From: Pinus tabuliformis
Lineage: Eukaryota; Streptophyta; Pinopsida; Pinales; Pinaceae
NCBI GenBank assembly: GCA_031772625.1
Contig: CM062814.1
Location: 819,586,757 to 819,650,756, forward strand
Length of the DNA stretch: 64,000 bases
Direction of reading: 5' to 3'
A program made the position numbers and the translations under genes. Under the pieces are notes generated by a model, which saw nothing but the letters and a program-made list of their open reading frames with translations, was not told the origin of the DNA and ran no database searches. Position 1 is the first letter of the stretch. Each line of letters starts with the position of its first letter. Shown here piece by piece: positions 1-12,026 of the stretch.

Positions 1-583
1 TCTTACATATTGATGATGAGTTACTGTTGACAGATGCTTTTGGTGTATGATAGTTGTTGATGACTATCATGGTATTTTTAAGGTCTTTGGTCTTGATTAT
101 AAATGTATTATCTATTATTTGATGTAAAGGTCATGTAAAGACCTATGATGTACGTATTGTCAAATTGAATCATGTATGGACTATTGTAGTCAAGTCCTTT
201 TGGATATGTGATGTAATTTGTAACCCCACTGTGTTTGGGAAGTTGATGTAATAATGATGTCAAATATGTAAACCCATTGTGATTGGGTGATTGATATAAG
301 TTTGAGTCCTTGGTGATAGGACAAGTCCTATGAGTAAAAGATTCATGTACTTCAATGTACATTTGTCAAAGATTTGGGAATGTGCTCAGGGGGAGCATGA
401 TCAGTGTTCATACTCAGCAGTTCAAGTACAAAAGTCTTCGTTCAGCATTCTTCAGCCCTTTACCCTTGATTTAGAAGGGGGAGAATAGCTTGGTTTGGTG
501 CTTGGTTTGATGTGTTTTACAAGTATTTACAGGTTGTGGTGACCAAACACCAAAGTGGTTGCCATCAACTCCAAAGGGGGATA
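1..583 (+). other. 3' untranslated region and polypurine tracts of Copia element B
   Basis: No coding frame is visible. The stretch aligns in order with the 3' UTR of Copia element C (13148-13640, read on the minus strand). Both have three purine tracts of the type AGGGGGAG: here near 397, near 476 and at about 570-581. The last lies directly before the LTR start TGTTGGCATT, so it is the likely polypurine tract priming plus-strand DNA synthesis. The coding part of B lies left of the window. Confidence 0.75.
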
Positions 584-2646
584 TTGTTGGCATTATAAAT
601 TATGTGTTACCCTTGATGGCAACCTACGTGATGAATGGAAACCTACTTGATGAGTTGTCTCTTAATGGAAACCTACTTGTTGAAGATGTAAACAGGATGT
701 GACAGAATGTTTTACAGATGTGACAGAGTGTTTTGGCAAAGGCATAGCAGTTCAGAGGCAAAGGTATGATAAAGTTGAAAGTTCAAAAGTACACGTGGGT
801 TCTGTTAAGAAAACTTGTGTACACACTTGAGTATGAAGAATCAAAGGCACATACAGTTTCTGCACCATGGTATTCTAAATCCCAAGGGTCCTTACCATGG
901 TATTGCCTTGTGGTATTGAGCCCAGTAACAAATGTTTTGATCTCGTCTAAGAAAACCATCAGCTAGAGTATGATTTTGACCTATGATCTTGGAAAAAGGC
1001 TAAACTATATAAGGTAATGAAGATTAGTGTGAGGAAGGTGTGCAAGTGATGGAAATCTTATGAATAGTTAGATCTAAAGAAAATATGCATGTTATGGGCT
1101 ATTGATGCTTTGCTTGATCTAAACTAAGTATGCACCTAGGAGTTTGATGATGGATCAGATCCAATAGATCTGAGATGACAATTATGATTATGGGATGATT
1201 TGATTTGTGTTGATGGCGTCTTAATGCATGATTTGTCTCTGTATGTCGAGATCTGGGTATGCCTAAAGTTGTGTTGTAGCAAAAATTTGACTCTGAATTT
1301 GCATATCTATATGTGGGTTTTATAGCCTACAAGGCGCGTACACACACGGATGTGTTTCTGGTAAGTCGCGTACACGCAAGTTTGGTTCCTGAAAAACACG
1401 TACACACATGGATATGCTTTGAGGAAAGAACATACATAAAGTAGGGTTTTTATGAAAAAGGATGTTTGATTAGTTTTATCAGTTTTGATGTGTTTTTGTT
1501 GTCTGTCAATGAAGTCTTCTTGATGATCTAGGCTTAAACAATGATGTTTGATTGTGAATTGATTGATTGAAGAATGTTGAGGTTACTTGATGATTATGAT
1601 TGAAGATCAAAGAAAATTCTATGATTTCTTCATAATGATCTATGTATGGTTCAGTTTGTGTTTCAGAATGGCAGCTTTTCAGTTTTCAGTTTTCAGAGGT
1701 TTAAGATCTGTACGTGGGTATGATTCATGAAAGGCACATACACACGCGGGTTTTCTACTGTAAAGTAGAGTATACATTTTGACAAATGGTTGATCAGGGT
1801 TTACAGTAACAGGATTTGGTTTTTGTGATATTCAATATGTTGTTTAGTATTCTAGTTACAATGATCTGATTATTCTAGTTGGTTGGTTAAGTTTTTGGTT
1901 GAGTTTTAGTTGATTGGGTTTCAGTGATTGGTTGAGTCAATTGTGTCAGAGATTGGTTGATTCAGTTATAGTGATGAGTTACAATTTGAGGATTAATATT
2001 GAGCTTAAATGTTGGTAGTGGGTCCAGTCTGAGAATTTGATGAAACACGACCTACAAGTTATGATGTGTTGTAGCAGGTGGATCCAGTATGAACATTTAT
2101 GAAACTTCGTCCCCAGAGTTGAGGGAGTTGGAGTTTCCTTCCAGTGGTAGTTGGTAAAGCAGATCAGGGGGTTGGATCTCACTTCTAGTAGCAGCTGGAG
2201 AAAAAGTGAAGGTTGTAGCCTTTTGCAGGTTAGCACCTACGTACTGGTACAAGTTTACCTCAGTACAAGAGCCAAGGGGTTGGAGCTCCCTTCCAGTAGG
2301 AGTTGGAGAATGAGAAAAGGTTGTAGCCTTCTACAGGTGGGTGCCTACATACTGGTATGAGTCTACACCAGTACAAGATTGTAAAAAACTTTTATTTATA
2401 TTAAAAGAAGACAAAGACGACAACAACAGGTGGTTTTTTCCTGTATTGGGTTTCCACCTTAAATCCTGGTGTTCATGTTTGTTTCTTAGGTGTGATCATT
2501 TATTTTGTTCTTACTACACATGGTTACTATCTATCTAATGTTTAATAAAGTATTAATGCACTGGATGAAGATAAACAAATAATGAAATACTGAAACATAA
2601 GTTTATTGGATGTATGTTAATTGTCCTAAGAACAGTCACATACACA
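584..2646 (+). repeat. 3' LTR of Copia element B, first part
   Basis: The LTR begins TGTTGGCATTATAAATTATG after a purine tract. Its start matches the start of the C LTRs read on the minus strand (TGTTGGCATTATGG from 4602). It is cut at 2646 by insertion of element C and resumes at 20808, ending TTTTTCCCAACA at 20933. The rejoined length is about 2.19 kb, close to the 1.96-1.98 kb of the C LTRs, so B and C belong to the same or sister families. It contains repeated GTACACGC-like motifs (1330-1430) and a 108-bp tandem repeat. Confidence 0.8.
2132..2386 (+). repeat. 108-bp tandem repeat inside the B LTR
   Basis: Two diverged units start at 2171 and 2279, both of the form GTTGGAKCTCMCTTC followed by AAGGTTGTAGCCTT and a pair of ACTGG/CAGTACAAG segments. 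A partial unit precedes them at 2132. Reversed versions lie in both C LTRs (about 3008-3180 and 19190-19370), so this is an old family feature and not a private duplication. Confidence 0.75.
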
Positions 2647-4602
2647 TGTTGGGAAAAATGTTGAGAGGGCGTGGGGGGTGAATCAATATTTTAACTTTCA
2701 CAATAATGATTTTCATTTTCAAACAGTATACGCTACTTTATTGAAACCAACCAACGTATGTCCACAACTATAAAGAATGAAACCAGCATATATGTAGTAA
2801 ATAGTTAATTCATTGTCTTAAGTCAGAGTGCAATGCATTAACCATTAAACATATGCAGTAAGAATAGAATAAATCAACACACATAAGCAACACACATGAA
2901 CACCAGGATTTTTTAGGTGGAAACCCAATGAGGGAAAAACCACCGTTGCTATCGTCTCAGGCTTCAATCTTCTTATAATAAAATTTGTTTACAAATTTTG
3001 TACTGGTGCAGACTTTTCCATTACGTAGGTATCTACCTGCTGAAGGCTACAACCTTCTCCCATTTTCCAACTTCTACTGGAAGGGAGCTCCAACCTGCTT
3101 AGCTCATGTACTGGCTGATATTTTTACCAATATGTAGGCGCCAGCCTACAGAAGGCTACTACCTTCACTCTTCCTCTAGGGACCACGTTTCATAAATTTT
3201 TAGACTAGATACTCCTGGTACACAACAACACAATATGAAGGCCACGTTTCATCAAATTTTCATACTGGACCCATCAATAACATTGAAGCTCAAAATCAAT
3301 CACCACTGCAATAACTGCATCTACCAACAATCAGTTAATCTAAACAGTCAGATCACTGTCACCAGAACACAGAGTTGAACCCAGAACACTGCATCAACAA
3401 TCAGAACCAACTGCAACCTCAAAAATCATATGTCATAATGTATACGCTACTTCAGTGAAGCCAACCTGCGTGTATACGCTACTTCCTTTAACCAAACTTG
3501 CATATACCTCCAAAAATACTAAATCATAAAAACCTCTGAATCAAAACTGTACCAACCAGAATATTTTGAAGATCTACTGTCAAATTACAGAGTTCTAAAC
3601 AGATAGTAGCAAAGATCACCCTTCTTACTCAATCAATCAGACTCAATCTCCTTATACAGTCAGTTCTACTTTCATATCTAATGAAGACATCATTGACAGA
3701 TAGCAGTAAAACAACAACACTAATCAGATAGAGCAGTCATCTCTGAACACCAAGATTTTCTTCTAGATACACTACTTGGAGGTGTCGAACCAGCGTGTAT
3801 ACGCACCTTCACCAAGGTGAACCAGCGTATAGATCTACAAATAATAACTTAAAACTTCATAGTTGTTCCAGACTTCAGCCATACCCAGATCATAACATTT
3901 ACAGTAAAAACATGCGTTGGCATTCAAATCTAGCCCAAAAATTATCATATCATACAATGATAAGTCATTTCAGGTCTCATGATCCTGATCCAACATTGTA
4001 TCAAAAGGTGCACAAGATATTTCAATCATATCATAACCATAGCCCTTACAACATAAGATATACTTCATATAGAAGTATCCATGAAAAACCCTTTCACTTG
4101 CACACTTATCCCTTTGATCTTCTCCTCCTTATATAGTTTTAGCCTTTCTCAATACCTCGGACCAAAACAACACTTAGAATTTGCGGTATTCTTAGAAGGG
4201 ATCAAGTATCCGTTATTCTGCTCAATATTGTGAGTTAATACCGTGGTATGGAAACTTGGTATTTATTTATCTTAATTTCCTTAATTTTCCATCTCATACG
4301 TGCTTTTACTCTTGTGAAAGTGCGTGCATATGTATACACACTTTTTGTTCAGTGTACCCGCTTGTATATGCTTCTTGGACTAGGTGAACCTACGTATACA
4401 ACTTAAACTAACTTAAAACATTCTTTTTCTTCAACTTCTTGATTCTGATCTGTAGTCCTTTATTCCAACATCTTGTTCTTCTGTACCATTTCTCTGTTGC
4501 CTCTGAATTGACCAGTTACAATGTGAGTTTCCCTTTATCAAATCTGAACTGACCTGTGAGTGGGTTGCCATCAAGGACAACACATGTACCATAATGCCAA
4601 CA
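2647..4602 (-). repeat. 3' LTR of Copia element C
   Basis: On the minus strand it runs from TGTTGGCATTATGG (4602) to TTTTTCCCAACA (2647). It is collinear with the 5' LTR at 18828-20802, with many scattered substitutions and small indels (1956 versus 1975 bp). It contains several GTATACGCTACTTC-type units, including perfect 12-bp palindromes GCGTGTATACGC at 3468-3479 and 3793-3804. Confidence 0.9.
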
Positions 4603-4609
4603 ATCTCCC

Positions 4610-5725
4610 TGTTACACAATAATTTGTCACTGTCCCTGTTACCCCTTCTCTCGCACATTAGAGGACTTAGTCCGGGACCTGTGAGAAGTGACATAACCTG
4701 AAAACACTTGCATTGTATCCCCTTGAGTATGTACTTCATATGCCCTGAAGACACCTTCTGCAAAATACCCATAAAAATATCCCTTTTTACATTGGCGCGG
4801 TTCCACTGTGTATCACTCGCGCCAATGGGGGAAATTCTCCAAATAGGGCGCTCCAGCTGGTGCTCTGTCTCAGAGTCGCACTCGCGCCAGCCCAATTGGG
4901 TAAAGTTTTTAACAAACAAACTTACGAAGGTTCTTCCTAACCTATTCATGAACTGATTCCATCTTGAGTTAGTTCAGTTGGGTTTCGAATCTCCATAGAA
5001 GGGAAGTAGTTCTCCACCTCTCATGGAAGCTTCTTAGTGATAAAGCCAATCCCATGAATCTTGTGGATGAACCTAACTCCTTCTCCTCTATCTATAAAAG
5101 CTTGTCCTTTTGCCTTTGACAAGTTAGTCTCCAAGTTCCAAATTCTAAGTCCCAAAGTCTGAGAATTGCTAAGCTTATGCTACAAGAAGCCTTCTTCATG
5201 CACATGAAGCTAAATCTTAAGTGAGGAGATTCTTGTCCAAGTAACCAAGGAGAGAGAGGCTTGTTCCCCATTCCCAACAAGCTTTGCAAGGCATGTGCTG
5301 CTGATCACTCAGCTAAAGTAGGATTTGACGTCAGAACTATGGTTGTATTCTTCTTTGTTGTTTATCAATAATAGACGACTATCATTATGGTTCCACTCTT
5401 ATTGTCTTTGTAATGATGATTGAGTTATATCCTTTCTGACTGATATATTGTTGCATCTATTGGATTTTATGCTTGTATTTGTGTCGTTCTTTGCATGTGC
5501 AGGTGTCCGTTCACGAGGATCGTGGGGATTGTGATCGGCCGGAGCAAAGGAACGGGAGCGACGACTCTTCTACAAATATTAGCGTTGGAATCTAGGTAGG
5601 CCCTCATCATCGGTCTTTGATTTGCAATTAGGAACCTGCGTGTTAGTGTTGTTTGATTGTTGCTAGACCCCATTTGGGCTAGTAGGGATCGCCTCTATCC
5701 GCAGAGAGGATTTACCTTCACAACA
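4610..5725 (+). repeat. 5' LTR of element D
   Basis: It has the same length (1116 bp) as the LTR at 12027-13142 and differs at about 30 positions counted by eye. It contains a 9-bp inverted repeat ATTGGCGCG (4791-4799) / CGCGCCAAT (4818-4826) and further GCGCC motifs to about 4890, then the CCAAT/TATA promoter. Confidence 0.95.
5047..5100 (+). promoter_or_regulatory. LTR promoter of element D (CCAAT and TATA boxes)
   Basis: A CCAAT sequence near 5047 is followed by TATAAAAG at 5093-5100, about 45 bases later. The copy in the 3' LTR is unchanged (CCAAT 12463-12467, TATAAAAG 12510-12517). This spacing fits a pol II promoter at the U3/R boundary. Transcription would start about 25-35 bases downstream. 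Confidence 0.6.
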
Positions 5726-5728
5726 ATT

Positions 5729-5746
5729 TGGCGACTCCACTGGGGA
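5729..5746 (+). promoter_or_regulatory. Primer binding site of element D
   Basis: TGGCGACTCCACTGGGGA lies three bases after the 5' LTR. It begins with TGG, as expected for pairing to a tRNA CCA end. Tat/Ogre elements commonly use a tRNA-Arg type site starting TGGCGAC; the tRNA was not assigned here. Confidence 0.75.
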
Positions 5747-7882
5747 GTTGGCTTTTTGTCTTGTTCTTCGTTTTGTCTTGTTGTTTGATTTGTAAACTTT
5801 AGACGGAGCCTGAAGTACGGCCAGATAGCCTTCGAAATGTTATTGCTCCTCATTAGCAAAGTAGATCAACGCCACTTCAGTCCATCTCCGGTTTGGTTTA
5901 TGAGCTGAACGGCTTGGAACTTGCCTTGTTTCTTGGTTTCTCCTGCTTGACTAGCTTTCTGGGTTGAGTCCCTGTGTTGCTTCTTTCCCCTTGGTGTACC
6001 TGGGTACTGTTGACTTAGCTTTGGCTCGTTTGTTTTTTTATTTTTCCATAGAAAACTCAGCTGGCGCTCTTTTATAGCATTACAGTCGCGCCCGTTGCAC
6101 ATTGACAACCCGCGCCAATTACTGAAAGGCGCCATTTTCAGCTTGACAGTCGCGCCAGGCCTGGGAACTTTTGAAGTTTGCTTGTTTCTGAGCCTCCTGA
6201 GCTTGGTTTTTGTTCTGGGTACCTTTTTTCGACTACTTGAGTGTGTTGGAGTCTTGTTTGACTGGTTTTGAGTATCTTTTTTGAGAAATTCTTAATTTGA
6301 TTTCCTTTGGTCATTACTTGGAGGTTTGTCCCAGTCTTTTCACAATTTTGCATCTTTTTGCATGAGTGTTAATCGCCTTTGAGTGTTTTTATTTTTTGAT
6401 CTTTGGAACTCTCACCCAATTTTCTTGATTTGCACTTGATTGGTTCTTGGATTACATTAGAATCATCTTGTGTTTGAGAATTCTCTTGCATAGATCACAC
6501 TTGCATAATTAGAATTCTCATTTTCAGAATGTGCATAGATTACATTTGCATACTTTTCAAGTGAATTGTGCATAGATTACCTTTACCCTTTGGATGTTTG
6601 CCATTTTCTATCGATTTCACATTTCTAGCCCTAGGGCATCTAGTGGCTTTGTGTGTCGAGCCTTCCTTAGGAGTTTTGGTCTTCTATTAGTCCAGTCAAC
6701 TTTCTGATTGCTCCCTTGCACTCGTTTAGTGGTTGTTAATCGTTTTATTGTGTTATTTGGGTGACTTGCTTTGTTTTCACTTGAATTCCGCTTTGTTTCG
6801 CTTTGAGCCTAGATTACACGGCTCATTGGTCTCTTTGGGATTTTTCTCGTTCTTTGGAGGTTTGCTTTGTGATTTAGGGAACTGAATGTGTTTGCATTGA
6901 GTGAAATTTGTGTTTTTACTCTTTTGTTATCATTTCTCAAAGTTGTTTAGTGCGTTTTGCCATCAACAAAAGAAAAAATCTCTTTTGCTTTGTATTAGTT
7001 AATGAGAATTAGAACTTTTCATTTTGATTAGTGATTAGTGATCTTAAAGAAAAGTTTGTTAATTTCCATTAGCTGCATTAGGGAAGTTCTTTGTTCTTTT
7101 GTGATCATTTCGTTTGCGTGAAAGCTCTCAAACCCTCTCGTAATTAGCATTCATCGAATGAAATGACATATTTTGGCATATAGTTTGCATTTAGGGAATT
7201 TTGAGATATCACATACGGTAAGGCCTGAAAACTAAAACCTAATCCAAGATCAACTTTAAAATGAACTGAATGAATCTAACAACGCATTGGAACATAACAC
7301 ACACTGTTTAGAGGTCTAGGCTAGAGACATGCTCCGGTGTCGTTAAACCTAGTCACTTTTGTTTCACTCAAGGTTGGGTGATTCCTCCTTCCGTGACTCA
7401 ATAGTGGTCTAGCACGGACTTGTGCTCCCACGTACCGTCGAGTATATGGGGAGACCCCACTAGGTTATCATCCTTTATCCATAGGAAGCCGTGTCTGCCG
7501 CCTTACAAGCTGTAACGCACCGAACACAGCATTCGGGAAGATTGACTGCCGTACGGAAAGTCCTTGGTTTTCATATGACTGCCAAGGTGTATATGTAGTT
7601 TTACGGATTTGTTTGGTAAACCTTTTGCCTAGTTCTCCAGAGTAGTCACTTTCGTTCCTTTTCAGACTCCCTAAAAGAAAAGGTCCATCTGAGCACTTGT
7701 CACTTCAGGCTCATTAAACATTCGAAGGCGACTAGAGTCATCTTTTTGTCCTTTTCTCGACTCTTAAAAAATGAAAAGGTCAAGTTATGTCCTTGTGTCT
7801 TAAAATTTATTCGGCCATGATTCACATTTACCCAGTTAGATCTTGTTTGTGTTAGTTTGAGTAGGGTTCTTTCTCGTTTGTG
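5747..7882 (+). other. Leader of element D, no gene
   Basis: No long ORF and no recognisable domain. A GCGCC-rich module at 6057-6160 repeats sequence of the LTR at 4846-4890. The segment 7200-7570 is similar to the leader of element E (33000-33490), including the shared run GAGGTCTAGGCTAGAGAC near 7312 and 33103. That shows D and E share an ancestral leader. The last part (7660-7790) carries CTC-TTAAA-GAAAAGG units like those in the 3' region. Confidence 0.7.
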
Positions 7883-9565
7883 ATGGCAACTTTTCCAGAG
7901 TTTACCAACCCAGGCATCCCCTCTGATGGGAATCCTGGTCATTTCCCTCCTTTTGGAAATGTTGGTGCTCCTTACATGGCAACGTTGTCCCTTCCTGGGT
8001 CAACTGTTGGGTTGCCTGTTTGGTTGTTCCTAACCTCTCTGATCCCTACCGTCTCAACTGCTGGTCAATCAGTTCCTCCACCCGAACAACATCTTGTTGA
8101 TTCTAAGGTGGACCTCTCCCCTTCTTCGCCTGTTTCTGCGTCCTCATCTTCTACTTCGCCTGGTGAAAGGGATTCAAGTAACCAGGTGGCTAAGAAGAAG
8201 AAGAAGAAGACGAAGAAGAAGAAGTCTCCTAAGCGAGAGGTTAAAAGTACAACTCAAGTCGAGCCACCTTCTGCTCCTCCGCGGAAGGTCAAATTTCCTT
8301 GTAGATTGTGCAAGGATGACCACCTTCTTTGTGATTGTCCTGGCATTCCCAGGATCTTAGAAGTATGGTCTTGCGATCCGGCCCGCCCCTCATCGTCCTC
8401 TGAAGCTCATGGCGATGCTACCTTATCGACTCAAAAAATTAAAGAGAAAGGGAAGATTCGAATCCCCTATAGACTATGTGAAGGCAATCATCCGCTTCAC
8501 CTTTGTCTGCTCATGGATAAAGCTTCCACTGTTTTGGAAAGTCTTACAGCTTCTTCACCCCAACTTCCCGTTGGTTATCAACGTCTCTCTGCAGCTGCAT
8601 ATCGTCTCTCTGTTGACAAAGATATTGACTTAGATTCTTCTCTTGCCTGTCCTCCTCCTTTCGAACCTGGTTGTGCCAAGCCTGCTCCAGACCAACCATT
8701 GGTCGGAGAGAGTGTTGACTTGGGTTCACCACCTGTTGATTACTCTGTTCCAGAGGAGCATCATGATTCTACTGCTCATGTTCTTCTCGTCTCGTCAGAT
8801 TCTCCTGAGTCTCAGAACGACCCTCCTATCCTCGCTGATCAAGAGGGTCCTTCTTCGTCTCCTGTAGTGCAGGGGGGCAATCATATGATTCCCCCACCAA
8901 GTAGTTCAGTCGTTTCCTTCGACTGGAGTCATTTGACTACATTCCGCCTTCCATCCCATGTGCCTTTCTAGATTACAGTACATGCCTATGATAAGGAAAT
9001 ACCTGGCACTGTCTTGGATGAGGGTGCATCTGTCAATCTCATGCCTTTCACTACTTGGCAAGCTTTGGGCTCCCCACAGCTTGTGCCAGTCGCACAGAAT
9101 ATTTTGGCGTTTGACGGAGGAACCAGTCAACCGTTACGGATCCTCCCGAAGTTTCCTATTACTTTGGGAGGCAAAACCGTCTATATAGACGTACTGGTTA
9201 CCCAAGGTGCTCCAGATTTCAGTCTTCTCCTTGGCCGTGACTATGTTTATGCCATGGGGACCCTTGTCTCTTCACTTTTCCGTGTGGTTTGTTTTCCACA
9301 CGACGAAAGAATCGTGACTATCGATCAGTTATCGTTCTTTAGTCCCCCGGTGCCTCTTGCGCAGTTGTCATCCCCTCCTGGTTTTTATCCACCAGTTGTA
9401 TCTGCCCCACCACAGATCAACTACGTGGCCACTTATCCCATGCTTGTATCGAGTGATGCCGCAGTTGTCTGTAGTGTCCTGGGGGCATTGGGTTCTGACT
9501 TCCGAGATGTTGTCCTTCCACCGGGAGTGGCACTCTTGGAAGCCCCGACTTCCTGTTCATTATGA
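7883..9565 (+). pseudogene. Zinc-knuckle and retropepsin-like ORF of element D
   Basis: One reading frame of 561 codons runs from ATG 7883 to TGA 9563-9565, interrupted only by TAG at 8969-8971. The N-terminal third is Ser/Pro-rich, then has a Lys tract (KKKKKKTKKKK). Two knuckle-like motifs follow: CRLCKDDHLLCDC and YRLCEGNHPLHLC; the second has lost its first Cys. After the stop comes a retropepsin-like segment with LDEGASVNLMP and, about 70 residues later, LLLGRDYVYAM. Retropepsins normally have D-S/T-G at the active site; here it is D-E-G. The protein could bind element RNA, but protease activity is doubtful. It is the only coding region of D. Its codon-level preservation around one stop suggests recent function in the family. 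Confidence 0.8.
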
Positions 9566-9566
9566 T

Positions 9567-9893
9567 GAAGTTCGGGCAGAGCATAGTTCCTTCCCTGTGT
9601 CAAGCTCCTTAACAAATGAAACAAGGTGTCCAAGGATAGTTTTGATCTTGTGACGACCTCGTTAAAAAACGAAACAAGGTGTCTGAGGATAGTTTTGATC
9701 TTGTGGCGACCTCGTTAAAAAACAAAAAAAAGTGTCCCGAGGATAGTTTTTGATCTTGTGTCGACCTCTTTAAAAAACGAAACAAGGTATTCGAGCATAG
9801 TTCCTGATCTTGTGTCAAGCTCGTTAAAAAATGAAACAAGGTTTATGAGGATAGTTCTTTCACTGTGTCAACCTCATTAAAAAATGAAACAAC
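9567..9893 (+). repeat. Tandem array of a 53-54-bp unit in element D
   Basis: About six diverged copies have the form GAAACAAGGTGTCNGAGGAT, AGTTTTGATCTTGTG, CGACCTCGTTAAAAAAC. Copies 2-6 begin near 9617, 9670, 9723, 9777 and 9831, so the period is constant. The array starts directly after the ORF stop. No coding frame is kept across copies. Confidence 0.85.
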
Positions 9894-12026
9894 TCCCTTT
9901 CCAAATCGAGTCTTTGATTAAGATCTCGTAAAATCCAAGTCGAGTCTTTCCAAGATCTCGAAAGTGAACCTTCATTCCATCCACTTTATTGAATGCAATA
10001 AAGCTTGGGGGGCATGTACCTCGATTTGCGTCATTATGCTGGGGGCATGCGAACTCATAACGAGCATATTTTTTCGTTTCAAGCTTGTGTAAACACGAAA
10101 CCGAATCCAAGCAGAGTTCTCCATGGTTCAAGCTTGTGTAAAAATGAACCCATACCTAATTCACATCTTGTGATTGCCGCCTATCCGCTAAATTCTGTTA
10201 GATGAGCCTTGGTTGTTTTCATCCCATTGCCACCATCTCTTTGGCCGATCATATGCTTTCACTTGGTTGTTTATCCTTTCCTGAGGAACCGCAGCGATGG
10301 GTGGTTTTATTAGCCAGCCTCTTGACCATTACATGTTTTGAGCAGTTCCACCATTGTCGGAACCAGTTGCTACCCTTTATACCACTTGTTCCTCTAGGAT
10401 GAGTCACCTTTAAGCTCTTTTCTGACTCGTAAAATATGAAAAGATTGCCGAGTATTTTCCCTTTTTGACTCGTTAAAGAGAATAAAAATGGAGGTCTGCT
10501 TTCAACTCTTTTCCGACCGTTTAAAGACGAAAAAATTGCCGCGTTTTTCCTCTTGACTCGTTAAACGTAAATAAGAGGCAGTCATCTTTAAACTATTTTC
10601 CGACCGTGTAAAGACAAAAAGTTTGTCGGGCCCCTTGTCATTTCAGGCTCGTTAACGGTTATGAAACAACGTGATTTCGATCGCTTTTTTACTTTTTCAG
10701 GTCGAAGTCACTACTCATGAAAAGTACTCCTCGATCGTAATGGTCGGGGTTCTTTCGAGCATTGTTTTATACTTTTTCGGGCTCGAGAGGGACAACTTTA
10801 CGAAAAAGGACACCCCTGGAGTTTCCTTTTCTGCTGTCTTTTCAAACTCTCTAAACATGAAAAGATGTCGAGTTCTTCCTTTGTCAAACTCATTAAAACT
10901 TAATGACATCGTATTCCGTCGAAATGACGCCTTTCAAGCATATGCTATCCCCGTCAAGCTTGTCATTAAAAAATAACCGGGGTACTCGCCAGCAATGGTG
11001 GGGAAAATGGGACCACAATTATTGTCGTGTCGGCAGTATGTCGCTCTTGAACATGGCACTTGTCTGCATTCGTGTCTGGGTGGGGACATCTCATCTTGTT
11101 TTTACACTTGCCTCTATGGGTTTGGGTTATCATGTTTGACCTCTCATCTACTCATTACCTCGTCACCATGACCCTTGATCATTTGATGTCAAATACTGCC
11201 AAGTCCACTATCGTGCCGCCAATATGTTCAAGAGAATTTGACCTCTGCAGAATACTCAACCTCCCTCTGATACCTCACACAAAACATTTTTATCCTTCTC
11301 TGTCTCGTGTCGATGATGTGGGAAACATTATGGCCCACCTTCGATCAAGGTCACTTCCTGTCGACTTCAGCTCATTATCCAGGAAGTTGACCTAGAGACT
11401 CCCTTCAGGTGCCTTGGAGCCTGCATGCCTCAATGGTAGGTTCTTCGTGTTCGACGCGAGGTTTTCATCATTGGCCTCCAATCAAATGATTCTATAGGTG
11501 TTTGACGTCGGCTCACTGATTCGCACGCCGTAGATTGTACCTATAGTACCTTGAGGACCATTGTCATTATTGGTGGTACCTCTCGCGTCTGTTAACAGTT
11601 TTCATCATTGACTGGTAATCAGACGTTGTTCTTGCATGTTCGACTTCGACTCCCATATTCGCATGCTTGAACTTGTACTTTGTTCTGGTCAAGATAGAGC
11701 GCAAGACCTTGGATTTTGTCTGTTGAGATCCAGGTTGCGATTTTGTGGATTATTATGATCATTACATGACTCATTCACTGGATGGCTGCAACCATGCCTG
11801 ATTCTATTTACCGATCCTCACTGGATGGCTACGTCCATACCTTGGATCCAGATTTCTATGTACTCTGCTATGGATGGCTGCGCCCATACCACATATATCA
11901 TGTACTTGAGATATCAGTTCTACTTCTTCATGCAGGTTCTCCGGTGGCAGTGTTTTCAGTTGGCCATGTTCTTGTAAAGCATTTCACCCGTCTCTCTCTC
12001 TCGGGCCTCATGCTTTAGGGGGCATA
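9894..12026 (+). other. Repetitive 3' untranslated region of element D
   Basis: No convincing gene. Looser versions of the upstream unit (CTCGTTAAA...GAAAAG) recur through about 10980. Three GGATGGCTGC-CCATACC units lie at 11778-11900. The end holds the purine tract TTTAGGGGGCATA (12014-12026) that primes at the 3' LTR. Short ORFs here have no recognisable domain and are treated as chance. Confidence 0.7.

Noticed and set aside
4431..4949. 172-codon minus-strand ORF across 4431-4949
   Set aside because: It crosses the boundary between the Copia C LTR and the element D LTR, which is an insertion junction, so it cannot be an ancestral gene.
9567..9893. CRISPR-like array
   Set aside because: The 53-54-bp units are contiguous without unique spacers, diverge from one another, and lie in a plant LTR element.
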